In this document: positions 1 through 7,462 of the stretch, piece by piece | Layout: the number at the start of each line of letters is the position of its first letter | How positions within the stretch are numbered: position 1 is the first letter of the stretch | Assembly (NCBI GenBank): GCA_027063755.1 | Contig: JAMORD010000045.1 | Location: 1-11,158, forward strand | Length of the DNA stretch: 11,158 bases | Reading direction: 5' to 3' | From: a bacterium | GTDB taxonomy: Bacteria; Coprothermobacterota; Coprothermobacteria; Coprothermobacterales; JAADFF01 | Translations under genes and position numbers: made by a program | The notes under the pieces: generated by a model | Database searches by the model: none | What the model saw: only the letters and a program-made list of their open reading frames with translations | Told to the model about the DNA's origin: nothing

Positions 1-1308
1 GCTACTCCATAGTATAGCTTCATCTTCGGTAATGTCTGGTCTAACAATCCATACACCTATGTCCTTTATTGTGTATGAATCTTTGCCACACAGTTCTGGT
101 ACGATAAGAGTCCGAATTGTATCAATGTTTCTTACCAACGAAGTGGATCTTATAAATATAGATGCAAATATCTGTTGTTTCTCAATGAGTGAGTGGATAT
201 GGTTGATTGGATGTTCACGGTGAGCAAATAATGTTTCTGTATATAGGCCGAATAGGCCGAATACGATAGTAGAAGATACGGAAGTAAGAAGGGATGCATT
301 TGTGGATATCTGTTTGTTAAAAATGATGCTTTGTATCAAGCTTTCACCGAGTATTGAACCAAAGAAAACAATAAGCCAATATATGATGGGAAGTAGATTA
401 CTTGGTATTTTACCAATGTGGAGGATTGTAATAATTAATAGTGGAATAGTTAATAAAAGTCTTATTAGTGCATATGAATACTGGTGGTGACTAATAAGTA
501 TGGGGAATGTTAGGGCAATGACGACTATTACAAGTTCAATAATTATCGTTATATAGCTTTTTATATTGTGAGTTATCTGAAGAAGTAGAAACACTCCAAT
601 ACCAATAGGAAGGAAATATGCAAGAGATGATTTTTCTGCTACTGGTGTCGAGAGAACAGAGATGATTAGTATAAGAAAAGATGTCTCGGCCAATAAGATG
701 ATATACTTATATCGTGAGTACATATATACGAGTGTTAAGGTGACAAATGCTGTGAGAGATATTACAATTATAGATTTTACTTCTAAAAAATCTAACAGAT
801 TGTGAAAGAAGATGTAACGATCGGCATATGAGGCAGGTATTATGTATGCTTGTGATAACCAACCGGCTTTATCACCTGTAACATATGTGATTTTTATGGT
901 GTTCTCATAGCTTAGCAGTGATGGGGGAAGTGTATAGCTGATATTATATGTGTATCCGTGGTGTCCTTTAGCAATGTTTTTTATATTTAAGGGTTTACCG
1001 TTAAGAATTACTTCTGATGGAATGATTCCCTCATTAATAAATAGCGTAGGATTATTGATATGAAATATTTTGTCTAATTTGAATGTTGTTTGAAAAGTAT
1101 ATGTTGTGCCGGGATCTTTGGTAAGTATTCCCTTTTCGTAAATAATTTCAACAGGTCCATCTGCGTGCCATGTATCTAATGGAAAATTTGTGGGTTTATC
1201 TATAAGCATATTCCAATACATTATGCTGTATATAAGTATGAATACTGCTACGATGAGAAAGGCCACTTGAGCGTATATGAGATGTTTATCTATTCCTTTT
1301 GAGCCCAT
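1..1308 (-). CDS. 7TM membrane sensor protein with GAF-like domain (partial, C-terminus off window)
   Basis: This open frame starts at ATG 1308-1306 and runs without a stop through position 1, giving the first 436 residues. An AAAGGTGAG ribosome site lies 10 nt upstream of the start. Residues 11-34 are a hydrophobic anchor or signal segment. Residues about 35-175 are a hydrophilic, strand-rich domain predicted to be outside the membrane. Seven further hydrophobic helices follow, at about 179-197, 202-221, 228-246, 252-273, 280-298, 304-325 and 338-361. From about residue 372 the sequence turns soluble and looks like the start of a GAF domain (SLVRNIDTIRTL, then DIGVWIV). One anchor, an extracellular domain, seven TM helices and a cytoplasmic signalling module is the layout of 7TMR-DISM receptors. 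The family assignment is inference from topology, because I see no diagnostic motif. The missing end probably carries an output domain such as GGDEF, HD or histidine kinase. It is transcribed divergently from the cyclase gene. Confidence 0.75.
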   Translation of the reverse strand, partial: MGSKGIDKHLIYAQVAFLIVAVFILIYSIMYWNMLIDKPTNFPLDTWHADGPVEIIYEKGILTKDPGTTYTFQTTFKLDKIFHINNPTLFINEGIIPSEVILNGKPLNIKNIAKGHHGYTYNISYTLPPSLLSYENTIKITYVTGDKAGWLSQAYIIPASYADRYIFFHNLLDFLEVKSIIVISLTAFVTLTLVYMYSRYKYIILLAETSFLILIISVLSTPVAEKSSLAYFLPIGIGVFLLLQITHNIKSYITIIIELVIVVIALTFPILISHHQYSYALIRLLLTIPLLIITILHIGKIPSNLLPIIYWLIVFFGSILGESLIQSIIFNKQISTNASLLTSVSSTIVFGLFGLYTETLFAHREHPINHIHSLIEKQQIFASIFIRSTSLVRNIDTIRTLIVPELCGKDSYTIKDIGVWIVRPDITEDEAILWSS

Positions 1309-1378
1309 TATTATTTTTCTCACCTTTTATATTCTACATTGTCTTTCAAACTGATAAAATAACTGTGGAGGGAATATC
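1309..1378. promoter_or_regulatory. Divergent intergenic region between sensor and cyclase genes
   Basis: This 70-bp gap separates two divergent start codons, so it should hold at least one promoter in each direction. It carries both ribosome sites: AAAGGTGAG for the leftward gene (complement of 1319-1327) and GGAGG at 1367-1371 for the rightward gene. An extended -10-like TGATAAAAT lies at 1352-1360 on the + strand but has no good -35 box. It would start the transcript almost at the ribosome site. No convincing sigma-A pair is visible on either strand, so exact promoters are not called. Confidence 0.4.
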
Positions 1379-4300
1379 ATGGTAAGAGATAAAATTACAG
1401 CATATTTAGAAAGAGAGCGTGAGGGATGGGACACAATTATTGTGGTCGGTCCTTCTGGTATAGGTAAAACATATCTTGTTAATGAGGCAGCATCACAATT
1501 GGGATATAAGGTTATAAAGGTTAATCTTGCTTCTCGTGAGAATCCTGTGAAGTCTATCGTCTCCGCTCTTGAGGTGCACTTTGGTGATAAGGTTTCTGAA
1601 GAAAGTGGAGTTTTGTCCATTACGGGTATCAAAGGTTTGTTAGTGGGTAATGTACCGTTAGCTGAAGATGTCCTTTTAGGTTCTCTTGCCTATTTTTTGG
1701 AGCTTTTATTGGGAGAAGAAGAAAAAACCTTGCTACTAATAGATGATATCCCAACTATGTACATTACATTTACTGTTAGGTTACTTAAAAGGTTGAGAAC
1801 AGTTTCTGCCAAAGGATGTCACAAGATTGTTGCCATTATGAGACAAAAACCTGATATTGATTTTCCTGATGATAGTATTATCGTACTTGACGATATAGAT
1901 AAGCAGGTGTTCATTGAACAATTTGGTGAATCAAAAGGTTTTCTGTTATGGGAATTAACAAGATCTAACTTAGGCTTATCTACTTTTATTTCCGAGACAT
2001 CTCATCATTGGACTGTCAGAAGAACATTAGAAGGTTTGTTTTTTGACATATATGAAGGACTTAGCGAAGAAGAGAAGAAAATATTAAAATTCCTTGCCGT
2101 ATGGGGTATGGGATATGATGGTTTTTTTACCTTAGAGTTTTACGATTCGCTTGATGGTTATAAAAAGGCCCTTATTTCGCATTTGGCCAAAAAGCATATC
2201 TTAGAGATATTTGCTTTTGGTGGTTTTCGCTTTAAGGCTTTGCAGTTTATGAACTATGTTTTTCAACAGGTATCTGAAGATGAGAAAAAGCAACTGGCGG
2301 AAACTATAAAACAGGTTGTTGTATTAGGTAAGAAAATATTTTTGACTAGAAGGGCATATTTTTCTTTGTATAAAATGGGCTGTCTGAGAATGTCAAGATA
2401 TGTGCTTATAAAGAGTCTTCGCTCTATTAGGGCAGTGAGTGGGGGAGGTAATACCGATATTCTTATTGGTGTAAAAGAGCACTTTTTGAGGCGTGACGAT
2501 GTCAGCGTAGAGGAGATTATGTTTGTGGCTTCATATGTTTGGTGGCTTGACATGTATGATGAGCTCTTACTTGATGTATTTAATAGACATAAAACTTATC
2601 TTTTAAAGAGGGCATATCTCAGCAGATTTTATGGTTTTCTTGAAAGATTATTTCTTGGAACAAAAGAAATCATGCCTCCTATGGAAAAAGATTATGGTCC
2701 TGTTATAGCGTTTATAGATAGGCTGGAGAATGCATGGGAAACGCATAAGTGGGATTCACAGATAGATGATGATATTGAAGAACTAAGAGAATCTATACAT
2801 GGCATATGGCTATTTATTTATTATTATGTCAAGGCTTTGATTACTGATATGTCCAGGAAAATGGATTATGTTTATAAAGCATATGAAATTGCTACGGATA
2901 TGGAGAACCCCGTATTTATTGTGGAAATTGTAAAGCTGATGCTTAGTATTAGTCCTTTGGCCCGTTTTGATGAACGTATAGATATGTTATCTAAGGCATA
3001 TAGAATTTCACCTCCCACAAGTCATTTATTTGAGAAACTTGTGCCTGATATGATAGAAAACTTCAGAGAAGTGTCAGAAAGAGCTGTTATTGATGAATTT
3101 ATAGACTATGTACATATGCATTTTAAAACACTATCTTATAAGGAAGTTTTGTTTGCCAAATCTGTTTTTCATTATATGATTAGTGGAAATCTTGCAAAAG
3201 CTTCTATATTCATTTCTCTTTTAGAGGAAATTGCCAGTAGTCCTATTGTACCTATATATTTGAGGGCACTTCATGCTGTGCTTGTGGGTGACAAGACAAA
3301 ATACGATAAGTATATAAAGGAATTGGCTACAATGGCCGACATGTCAAATGATTATGTAATTTACCTTGTAGATATGGCTTCTGTGTGGCTCAATAAGGAG
3401 ACTCCTAAACTACCGTATAGACCTCTTGAGAAAGAGTCCCGGCTTGCCTTGTGGTATTTATCGTTTTGGGCATATGCGGCATATTACATGAATGGCGATA
3501 CCCTTGACGAGGGGTTACAGTTTATTGATATGGTTATAGAGAATTTATCTGCGGCAGGCATGGAATTTAGCAAGCATGTAGCCTATGTTTATAAAGGCCA
3601 TATTTTATATAAACGAGGCGAAATACTGCGTAGCAGGGAGTTTTTCAAAGCTGCATATATGTTTTTTAAAAAGTCTGGCTATGATGAGAGGGCAAGCAAT
3701 CTTATTGCTATATTATCTTATGTAAGACCTGATCAGGGTGATAGGAATTTGTCACCTAAAGATATATATCTTTCATGGTCTTATTATTATAGGAGGGTAG
3801 ACTCTATAGCTTCTCTTTATGAATCTCTCATTGATATGCTTTTATACATAGCAGAATCCGATAGTGTGGATCTGTTTCTTGATAGATTGATTTCCGAGAT
3901 GCTCTATATACTTGTGGCCGAAAAGATCTTTATATTTGCCTATAAAGATGATGAAATTAGATATTTCAAGTCATATGGTTTAGGTTCATCAGGCACTTCG
4001 TTTACAAAAACTGTGAAAGAGATACTTCGTGAGGGTAGTATGATATCGCTTAATCCTTCTACTCTTCAAGCAGTATATAGGGGAAATGACTATACCATAG
4101 GCCTGTTTGCAGAGAGTCCTTCTGTAGGTATTTTTGACCATATACATCTTGACATGGCCGAGAAGATTTTGCGTATAGTAGAGTCTGTTCTTGTTGGCAA
4201 TGAGGTGCGTAGATTAGCTATTTATGATTCACTAACAGGGTTATTTACACGATGGTATTTCTATATACGGTTTAGTGAGGAGTTTAAAAGAAGCAAGCGG

Positions 4301-4720
4301 GATAATAGACCGTTGGCCGTTTTGTATATGGATATAGATGATTTTAAAAAGATTAATGATAGATATGGGCATCTTGAAGGAGATGAAGTGTTAAGGCGAG
4401 TTGGTAGAGTTATAAAGCAAAATGTTCGTACAGTTGATATGCCTGCCAGATATGGCGGTGAAGAAATGGTTGTTATGCTAACAGGTAGCAGTATAGAAGA
4501 TGCTGCAATGGTTGCAGAGAGATTGAGAAAGAAAATCAAAGAGGAGTTTTCGGAAAAACCTTATAAGGTATCTGTATCAGTTGGTGTGGCAGGTATTCCA
4601 GAGCTTGATGTTTCATCTCCCGATCGCCTTATTGAGATGGCAGATATAGCTATGTATCACGCAAAACGCACTGGCAAAGATAAGGTTGTAATATATTCTT
4701 CTGAACTTGAAGAAGCTTAG
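1379..4720 (+). CDS. STAND-ATPase / helical repeat / GAF-like / GGDEF diguanylate cyclase
   Basis: This 1113-residue cytoplasmic protein is predicted to make c-di-GMP from two GTP. The ATG at 1379 follows GGAGG (1367-1371) by 7 nt. Residues 24-31, GPSGIGKT, are a Walker A loop, and LLLIDD (118-123) is Walker B. Residues about 226-300 look winged-helix-like, as in MalT-type STAND ATPases. Residues about 300-790 are almost entirely helical and resemble degenerate TPRs. Residues about 808-935 resemble a GAF domain. The GGDEF domain spans about 946-1108: DSLTGL at 950-955, the metal-binding DIDDF at 985-989, and the active loop GGEEM at 1026-1030. RTVD at 1017-1020 has the spacing of the RxxD product-inhibition site of PleD. 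The fifth loop residue is Met instead of the usual Phe. No TM helix is seen. The ATPase and repeat part probably gates cyclase activity by nucleotide- and ligand-driven assembly (inference). It ends in a 4-nt convergent overlap with the polysaccharide operon. Confidence 0.9.
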   Translation: MVRDKITAYLEREREGWDTIIVVGPSGIGKTYLVNEAASQLGYKVIKVNLASRENPVKSIVSALEVHFGDKVSEESGVLSITGIKGLLVGNVPLAEDVLLGSLAYFLELLLGEEEKTLLLIDDIPTMYITFTVRLLKRLRTVSAKGCHKIVAIMRQKPDIDFPDDSIIVLDDIDKQVFIEQFGESKGFLLWELTRSNLGLSTFISETSHHWTVRRTLEGLFFDIYEGLSEEEKKILKFLAVWGMGYDGFFTLEFYDSLDGYKKALISHLAKKHILEIFAFGGFRFKALQFMNYVFQQVSEDEKKQLAETIKQVVVLGKKIFLTRRAYFSLYKMGCLRMSRYVLIKSLRSIRAVSGGGNTDILIGVKEHFLRRDDVSVEEIMFVASYVWWLDMYDELLLDVFNRHKTYLLKRAYLSRFYGFLERLFLGTKEIMPPMEKDYGPVIAFIDRLENAWETHKWDSQIDDDIEELRESIHGIWLFIYYYVKALITDMSRKMDYVYKAYEIATDMENPVFIVEIVKLMLSISPLARFDERIDMLSKAYRISPPTSHLFEKLVPDMIENFREVSERAVIDEFIDYVHMHFKTLSYKEVLFAKSVFHYMISGNLAKASIFISLLEEIASSPIVPIYLRALHAVLVGDKTKYDKYIKELATMADMSNDYVIYLVDMASVWLNKETPKLPYRPLEKESRLALWYLSFWAYAAYYMNGDTLDEGLQFIDMVIENLSAAGMEFSKHVAYVYKGHILYKRGEILRSREFFKAAYMFFKKSGYDERASNLIAILSYVRPDQGDRNLSPKDIYLSWSYYYRRVDSIASLYESLIDMLLYIAESDSVDLFLDRLISEMLYILVAEKIFIFAYKDDEIRYFKSYGLGSSGTSFTKTVKEILREGSMISLNPSTLQAVYRGNDYTIGLFAESPSVGIFDHIHLDMAEKILRIVESVLVGNEVRRLAIYDSLTGLFTRWYFYIRFSEEFKRSKRDNRPLAVLYMDIDDFKKINDRYGHLEGDEVLRRVGRVIKQNVRTVDMPARYGGEEMVVMLTGSSIEDAAMVAERLRKKIKEEFSEKPYKVSVSVGVAGIPELDVSSPDRLIEMADIAMYHAKRTGKDKVVIYSSELEEA

Positions 4721-6318
4721 GAACCATAACGCCACACTTTGCGTCTTTGTTTGCCTCTCTTTTTTCTTGTTGTCTTTTTCGATTGCTTTATTGTTTTTCT
4801 TGGTGGTTTAGTAGATGGTGGTTTTTGCTTTCTAATAGTTATCTTTGTTCCTATCCACAAAATAAATAGAAAAACTGGTATAAGCACATAAAGAGGATAA
4901 CCATGTTGTGCGAGTGTTGTTTGGGGAGTGTCTAAGCACCAGATAGACGACATGTTAAGTGTATTAGGAGTCAAAGTGTCTAAGAAGTGTAGTGTTGCAG
5001 GAGAGAAGTGACAGTGTTTTACTTTGCCAGTTGATATCCACCAGATAGTGTCAGATGTAAAGTCTATGCTGATGCCTTGTTTTTTCAATGGTGTGCCCGG
5101 CAAGGGGTGCAGTGCATCTTTTATAATATAAATTTTGTTTTTGTATTTAATAAAGTATGTTGTTTGTTTATTTTCTTTGTTTATAGAGAGGTTCTTATTT
5201 AGCTTGTATATGTGCTTCGTTATCTTGGTTGCTGTGTGGGGTGGTGTAAGATAAAACTTGTCACCGCTGATGCCAAACCATAAGATTTTCTTTTCAATAG
5301 GATGACTGACAAGATGGGCCACGCTACCTGTTATTTGTAATGTAGCAGGTTCTGGCAATGTAGAGCTGTTTACAATGAAAGATGGCATGGTAGATACAAG
5401 GTATACATGTGATGGTGTTGTTATAAGAAAGTGGTCGTATGAGCCATAGATACTAGTTGGTGCTTCAGGAAGTGTGATAGAAGATGTTATCTGTTTGGAC
5501 CATATAGTGATTTTATATATGTCTTTATGCTTTTGCCATATAGCAATGGTATCTTGTGAGCCACATATCGCTTCTCCTTTATGTGAGAATGTATGTGTGT
5601 ATGGTGGTGATTTGTCAATGATGAGTGTTTCGTCTTTTTCTTTTTTAACTGCGATATAGTGTTCTGTTTCACATATAGCTTGCGGTATATCTATAAACAG
5701 GGGAATAGACGACGAAACCAGGGCTTTTTTTTCCCATGCGGCCATAATCTTATCCCATACCATCGGGGGAATTGGTATAGGATGGTCTACACTACGAAAG
5801 TTTGTTGTTGGCTTAAAATCCCAACGATGTAGTCCATATATGTGTCCATCAGGACAGGATACATGAACAGTGGCCACTGTTGGACTGATTTGTGATGTGC
5901 CCCATAGAAGATGCCCATTATCACATGGAAGATATATACCACCGTATGTAACAAATGTTGTCGGTGTGTCCATCTCGTATATATTGATACCGTCTTTAAC
6001 TTGCACTAGTAGATACTTATCGTACATGACAATATCTTTTGCTCCTGGTTCGTGGTATTTATGTACAAGTTTGGGGTAGCCATCTATAAAATTCCATACA
6101 AGTATGTTGTCTCTAAAACATGTGTATAGGTATGGGAAAGAAAACCAACCTCCTGTGTTTGGCTGACCGAGAATTAGCCTTAGAGGTCCCACTGGAGAGT
6201 TCCATATAATAGAGCCATCTTTGAATATAGGTTCGGCAGATTGTGCGTATGTGGAAGGGGTGAATATGCTCATTAAAAGCAGTATTGTGGCAATAACTAT
6301 GAGCCATCTTTTACTCAT
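4717..6318 (-). CDS. Secreted, membrane-anchored beta-propeller-like protein, unknown function
   Basis: I do not recognise this protein. I place its start at ATG 6318, giving 533 residues. That Met is followed by a clean signal peptide: SKRW, a hydrophobic core, and likely cleavage after Ala25 in STYAQ. An AGGTGG ribosome site sits 7 nt upstream. An in-frame ATG at 6348 would put ten polar residues ahead of the signal peptide. Residues 26-473 are rich in short strands separated by Gly/Asp turns (for example DKYLLVQVKDGINIYEMD), suggesting a beta-propeller, and contain seven Cys. A TM helix at about 474-495 is followed by a 38-residue tail with 18 Lys/Arg, which should stay in the cytoplasm. 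It is the last gene of the operon and overlaps the preceding gene by 8 nt. Its role may be in handling or anchoring the surface glycan, but only the neighbourhood suggests this. Confidence 0.75.
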   Translation of the reverse strand: MSKRWLIVIATILLLMSIFTPSTYAQSAEPIFKDGSIIWNSPVGPLRLILGQPNTGGWFSFPYLYTCFRDNILVWNFIDGYPKLVHKYHEPGAKDIVMYDKYLLVQVKDGINIYEMDTPTTFVTYGGIYLPCDNGHLLWGTSQISPTVATVHVSCPDGHIYGLHRWDFKPTTNFRSVDHPIPIPPMVWDKIMAAWEKKALVSSSIPLFIDIPQAICETEHYIAVKKEKDETLIIDKSPPYTHTFSHKGEAICGSQDTIAIWQKHKDIYKITIWSKQITSSITLPEAPTSIYGSYDHFLITTPSHVYLVSTMPSFIVNSSTLPEPATLQITGSVAHLVSHPIEKKILWFGISGDKFYLTPPHTATKITKHIYKLNKNLSINKENKQTTYFIKYKNKIYIIKDALHPLPGTPLKKQGISIDFTSDTIWWISTGKVKHCHFSPATLHFLDTLTPNTLNMSSIWCLDTPQTTLAQHGYPLYVLIPVFLFILWIGTKITIRKQKPPSTKPPRKTIKQSKKTTRKKRGKQRRKVWRYGS

Positions 6319-7462
6319 CTCTACACCACCTGATGTGTAGAGTATCAAGGTATTGGTCTGTGAGAATATAGGGAAGTTTCAGTAGAATGTGGGCAATGTT
6401 GGGGGAAGGGGGAAGTGGGGCTCCCCATGTGCCCAGTCTCATGATGTATCCTGATACTGGTGATATGGCATAGCTGCCTTTGATAATAAACATGTCTGGA
6501 AATGCCTTATATCCTTCATATGACAAAGAATGTTTTTCACTGTTGTACTTATAGTGGGCGAAAATAGTCGTTGTTGTGCCTGAGAATGCTATAAATATAT
6601 CGTTGCCTACGGCACCTATAGAAATGGTAGAGAGTTTTTTTGTCTTTCTACTGAGTGTCCAATCGTCAAATAGCATCTTATGTTTTTTGCTTTTTATCTT
6701 GTTATTGAAGGTATAGGTGATGTAGGTTGGTCCCCAGAAGTGAGAGATCGTGGCACTGATGGCTATGTCGTCAATGAACCAGAGTGGGGCACTTATTTTT
6801 ATTGTGGTGCCCGTTTGTGTTTCTCTATATGTAATATGGTCTTGTGTATACCATATATGGTTGCCAGCTATGTATATGTCTTCTCCGATGTGAAGGACAG
6901 TATCCTTATACTTATAGATTGTGGAAGTGTCTGTTATAGCAGGAGGTACACCACTGTGTAAAGCTATGTTATCTATAGTAGGATTGATGCTGATATGTGG
7001 TTGTTGAAGTGTGTTGGTGTCGGTTGCCGTATATATGTCCAGCGGGATTTTTTCTCCGTGTGCCATGGCTATAAGCTTGTTGTCACTACTTTTTACCGAT
7101 GTTAGCATGGGAAGCGAGAACTCCTTAATTTTTCTGATACACGATGTGTCGTAAAGATATATCTCTATGGCGTCGGTAATATTGCTGTATATCACAAGCG
7201 TGTCTCCGTATAACTTGGTTGTGTACGGTATTTCTCTGTTTATATCAAAAGAAAGATTGCCAACGGTGAATTGTGGTTTTCTCATATAATAGGCTTTTAT
7301 GTGTAGGTTTTTATCGTAAGTGAAGATTGATTGGTTACCTACAGAGAGGAAATTTCCATCAGAGAAAAACAAAGTACCACCTTGGGGTACTATTACAACC
7401 CCAAGCACAATGATAGCCGACAGTATCCTGTTGATTTGTGTTTTTAGTTTCCTAAAACCCAT
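6311..7462 (-). CDS. Exported beta-strand-rich protein, unknown function
   Basis: I do not recognise this protein. From ATG 7462 it has 383 residues. An in-frame ATG at 7507 would add 15 mostly polar or basic residues. I prefer 7462 because it gives a short basic N-region (GFRKLKTQINR) directly before a hydrophobic stretch (ILSAIIVLGVVIV), the form of a signal peptide or anchor. Neither start has a visible Shine-Dalgarno sequence, so translation is probably coupled to the upstream gene, which ends at 7444 and overlaps it. The mature part is strand-rich with recurring short blades such as GDTLVIY, EDIYIAG and GNDIFIAFSG, suggesting a propeller-like fold similar in style to the next gene. No C-terminal TM helix is evident. 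The two look like a tandem pair of extracytoplasmic proteins. No catalytic motif is seen. Confidence 0.7.
   Translation of the reverse strand: MGFRKLKTQINRILSAIIVLGVVIVPQGGTLFFSDGNFLSVGNQSIFTYDKNLHIKAYYMRKPQFTVGNLSFDINREIPYTTKLYGDTLVIYSNITDAIEIYLYDTSCIRKIKEFSLPMLTSVKSSDNKLIAMAHGEKIPLDIYTATDTNTLQQPHISINPTIDNIALHSGVPPAITDTSTIYKYKDTVLHIGEDIYIAGNHIWYTQDHITYRETQTGTTIKISAPLWFIDDIAISATISHFWGPTYITYTFNNKIKSKKHKMLFDDWTLSRKTKKLSTISIGAVGNDIFIAFSGTTTTIFAHYKYNSEKHSLSYEGYKAFPDMFIIKGSYAISPVSGYIMRLGTWGAPLPPSPNIAHILLKLPYILTDQYLDTLHIRWCRDE
6326..6331 (-). promoter_or_regulatory. Ribosome binding site deciding the start at 6318
   Basis: The complement reads AGGTGG, followed by TG, with 7 nt to the ATG at 6318. 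It sits inside the last codons of the upstream gene and supports ATG 6318 over the in-frame ATG at 6348, which would exclude it. Confidence 0.65.

Noticed and set aside
243-260. Tandem 9-bp repeat (ATAGGCCGA twice)
   Set aside because: It simply encodes a Phe-Gly-Leu doublet in a TM helix of the sensor; two copies are too few to call a functional repeat.
32-490. Short + strand open frames opposite the sensor gene
   Set aside because: They lie antisense to a continuous 436-codon frame with clear TM topology and have no ribosome site or recognisable product.
1327-1632. 101-codon - strand frame over the start of the cyclase gene
   Set aside because: It is antisense to the Walker A region of a well-supported gene, and its sequence looks like a reverse-frame shadow.
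4721-4800. Possible terminator in the T-rich stretch after the cyclase stop
   Set aside because: The T-runs are not preceded by a GC-rich stem; they are the antisense of the Lys/Arg-rich tail codons of the convergent gene.
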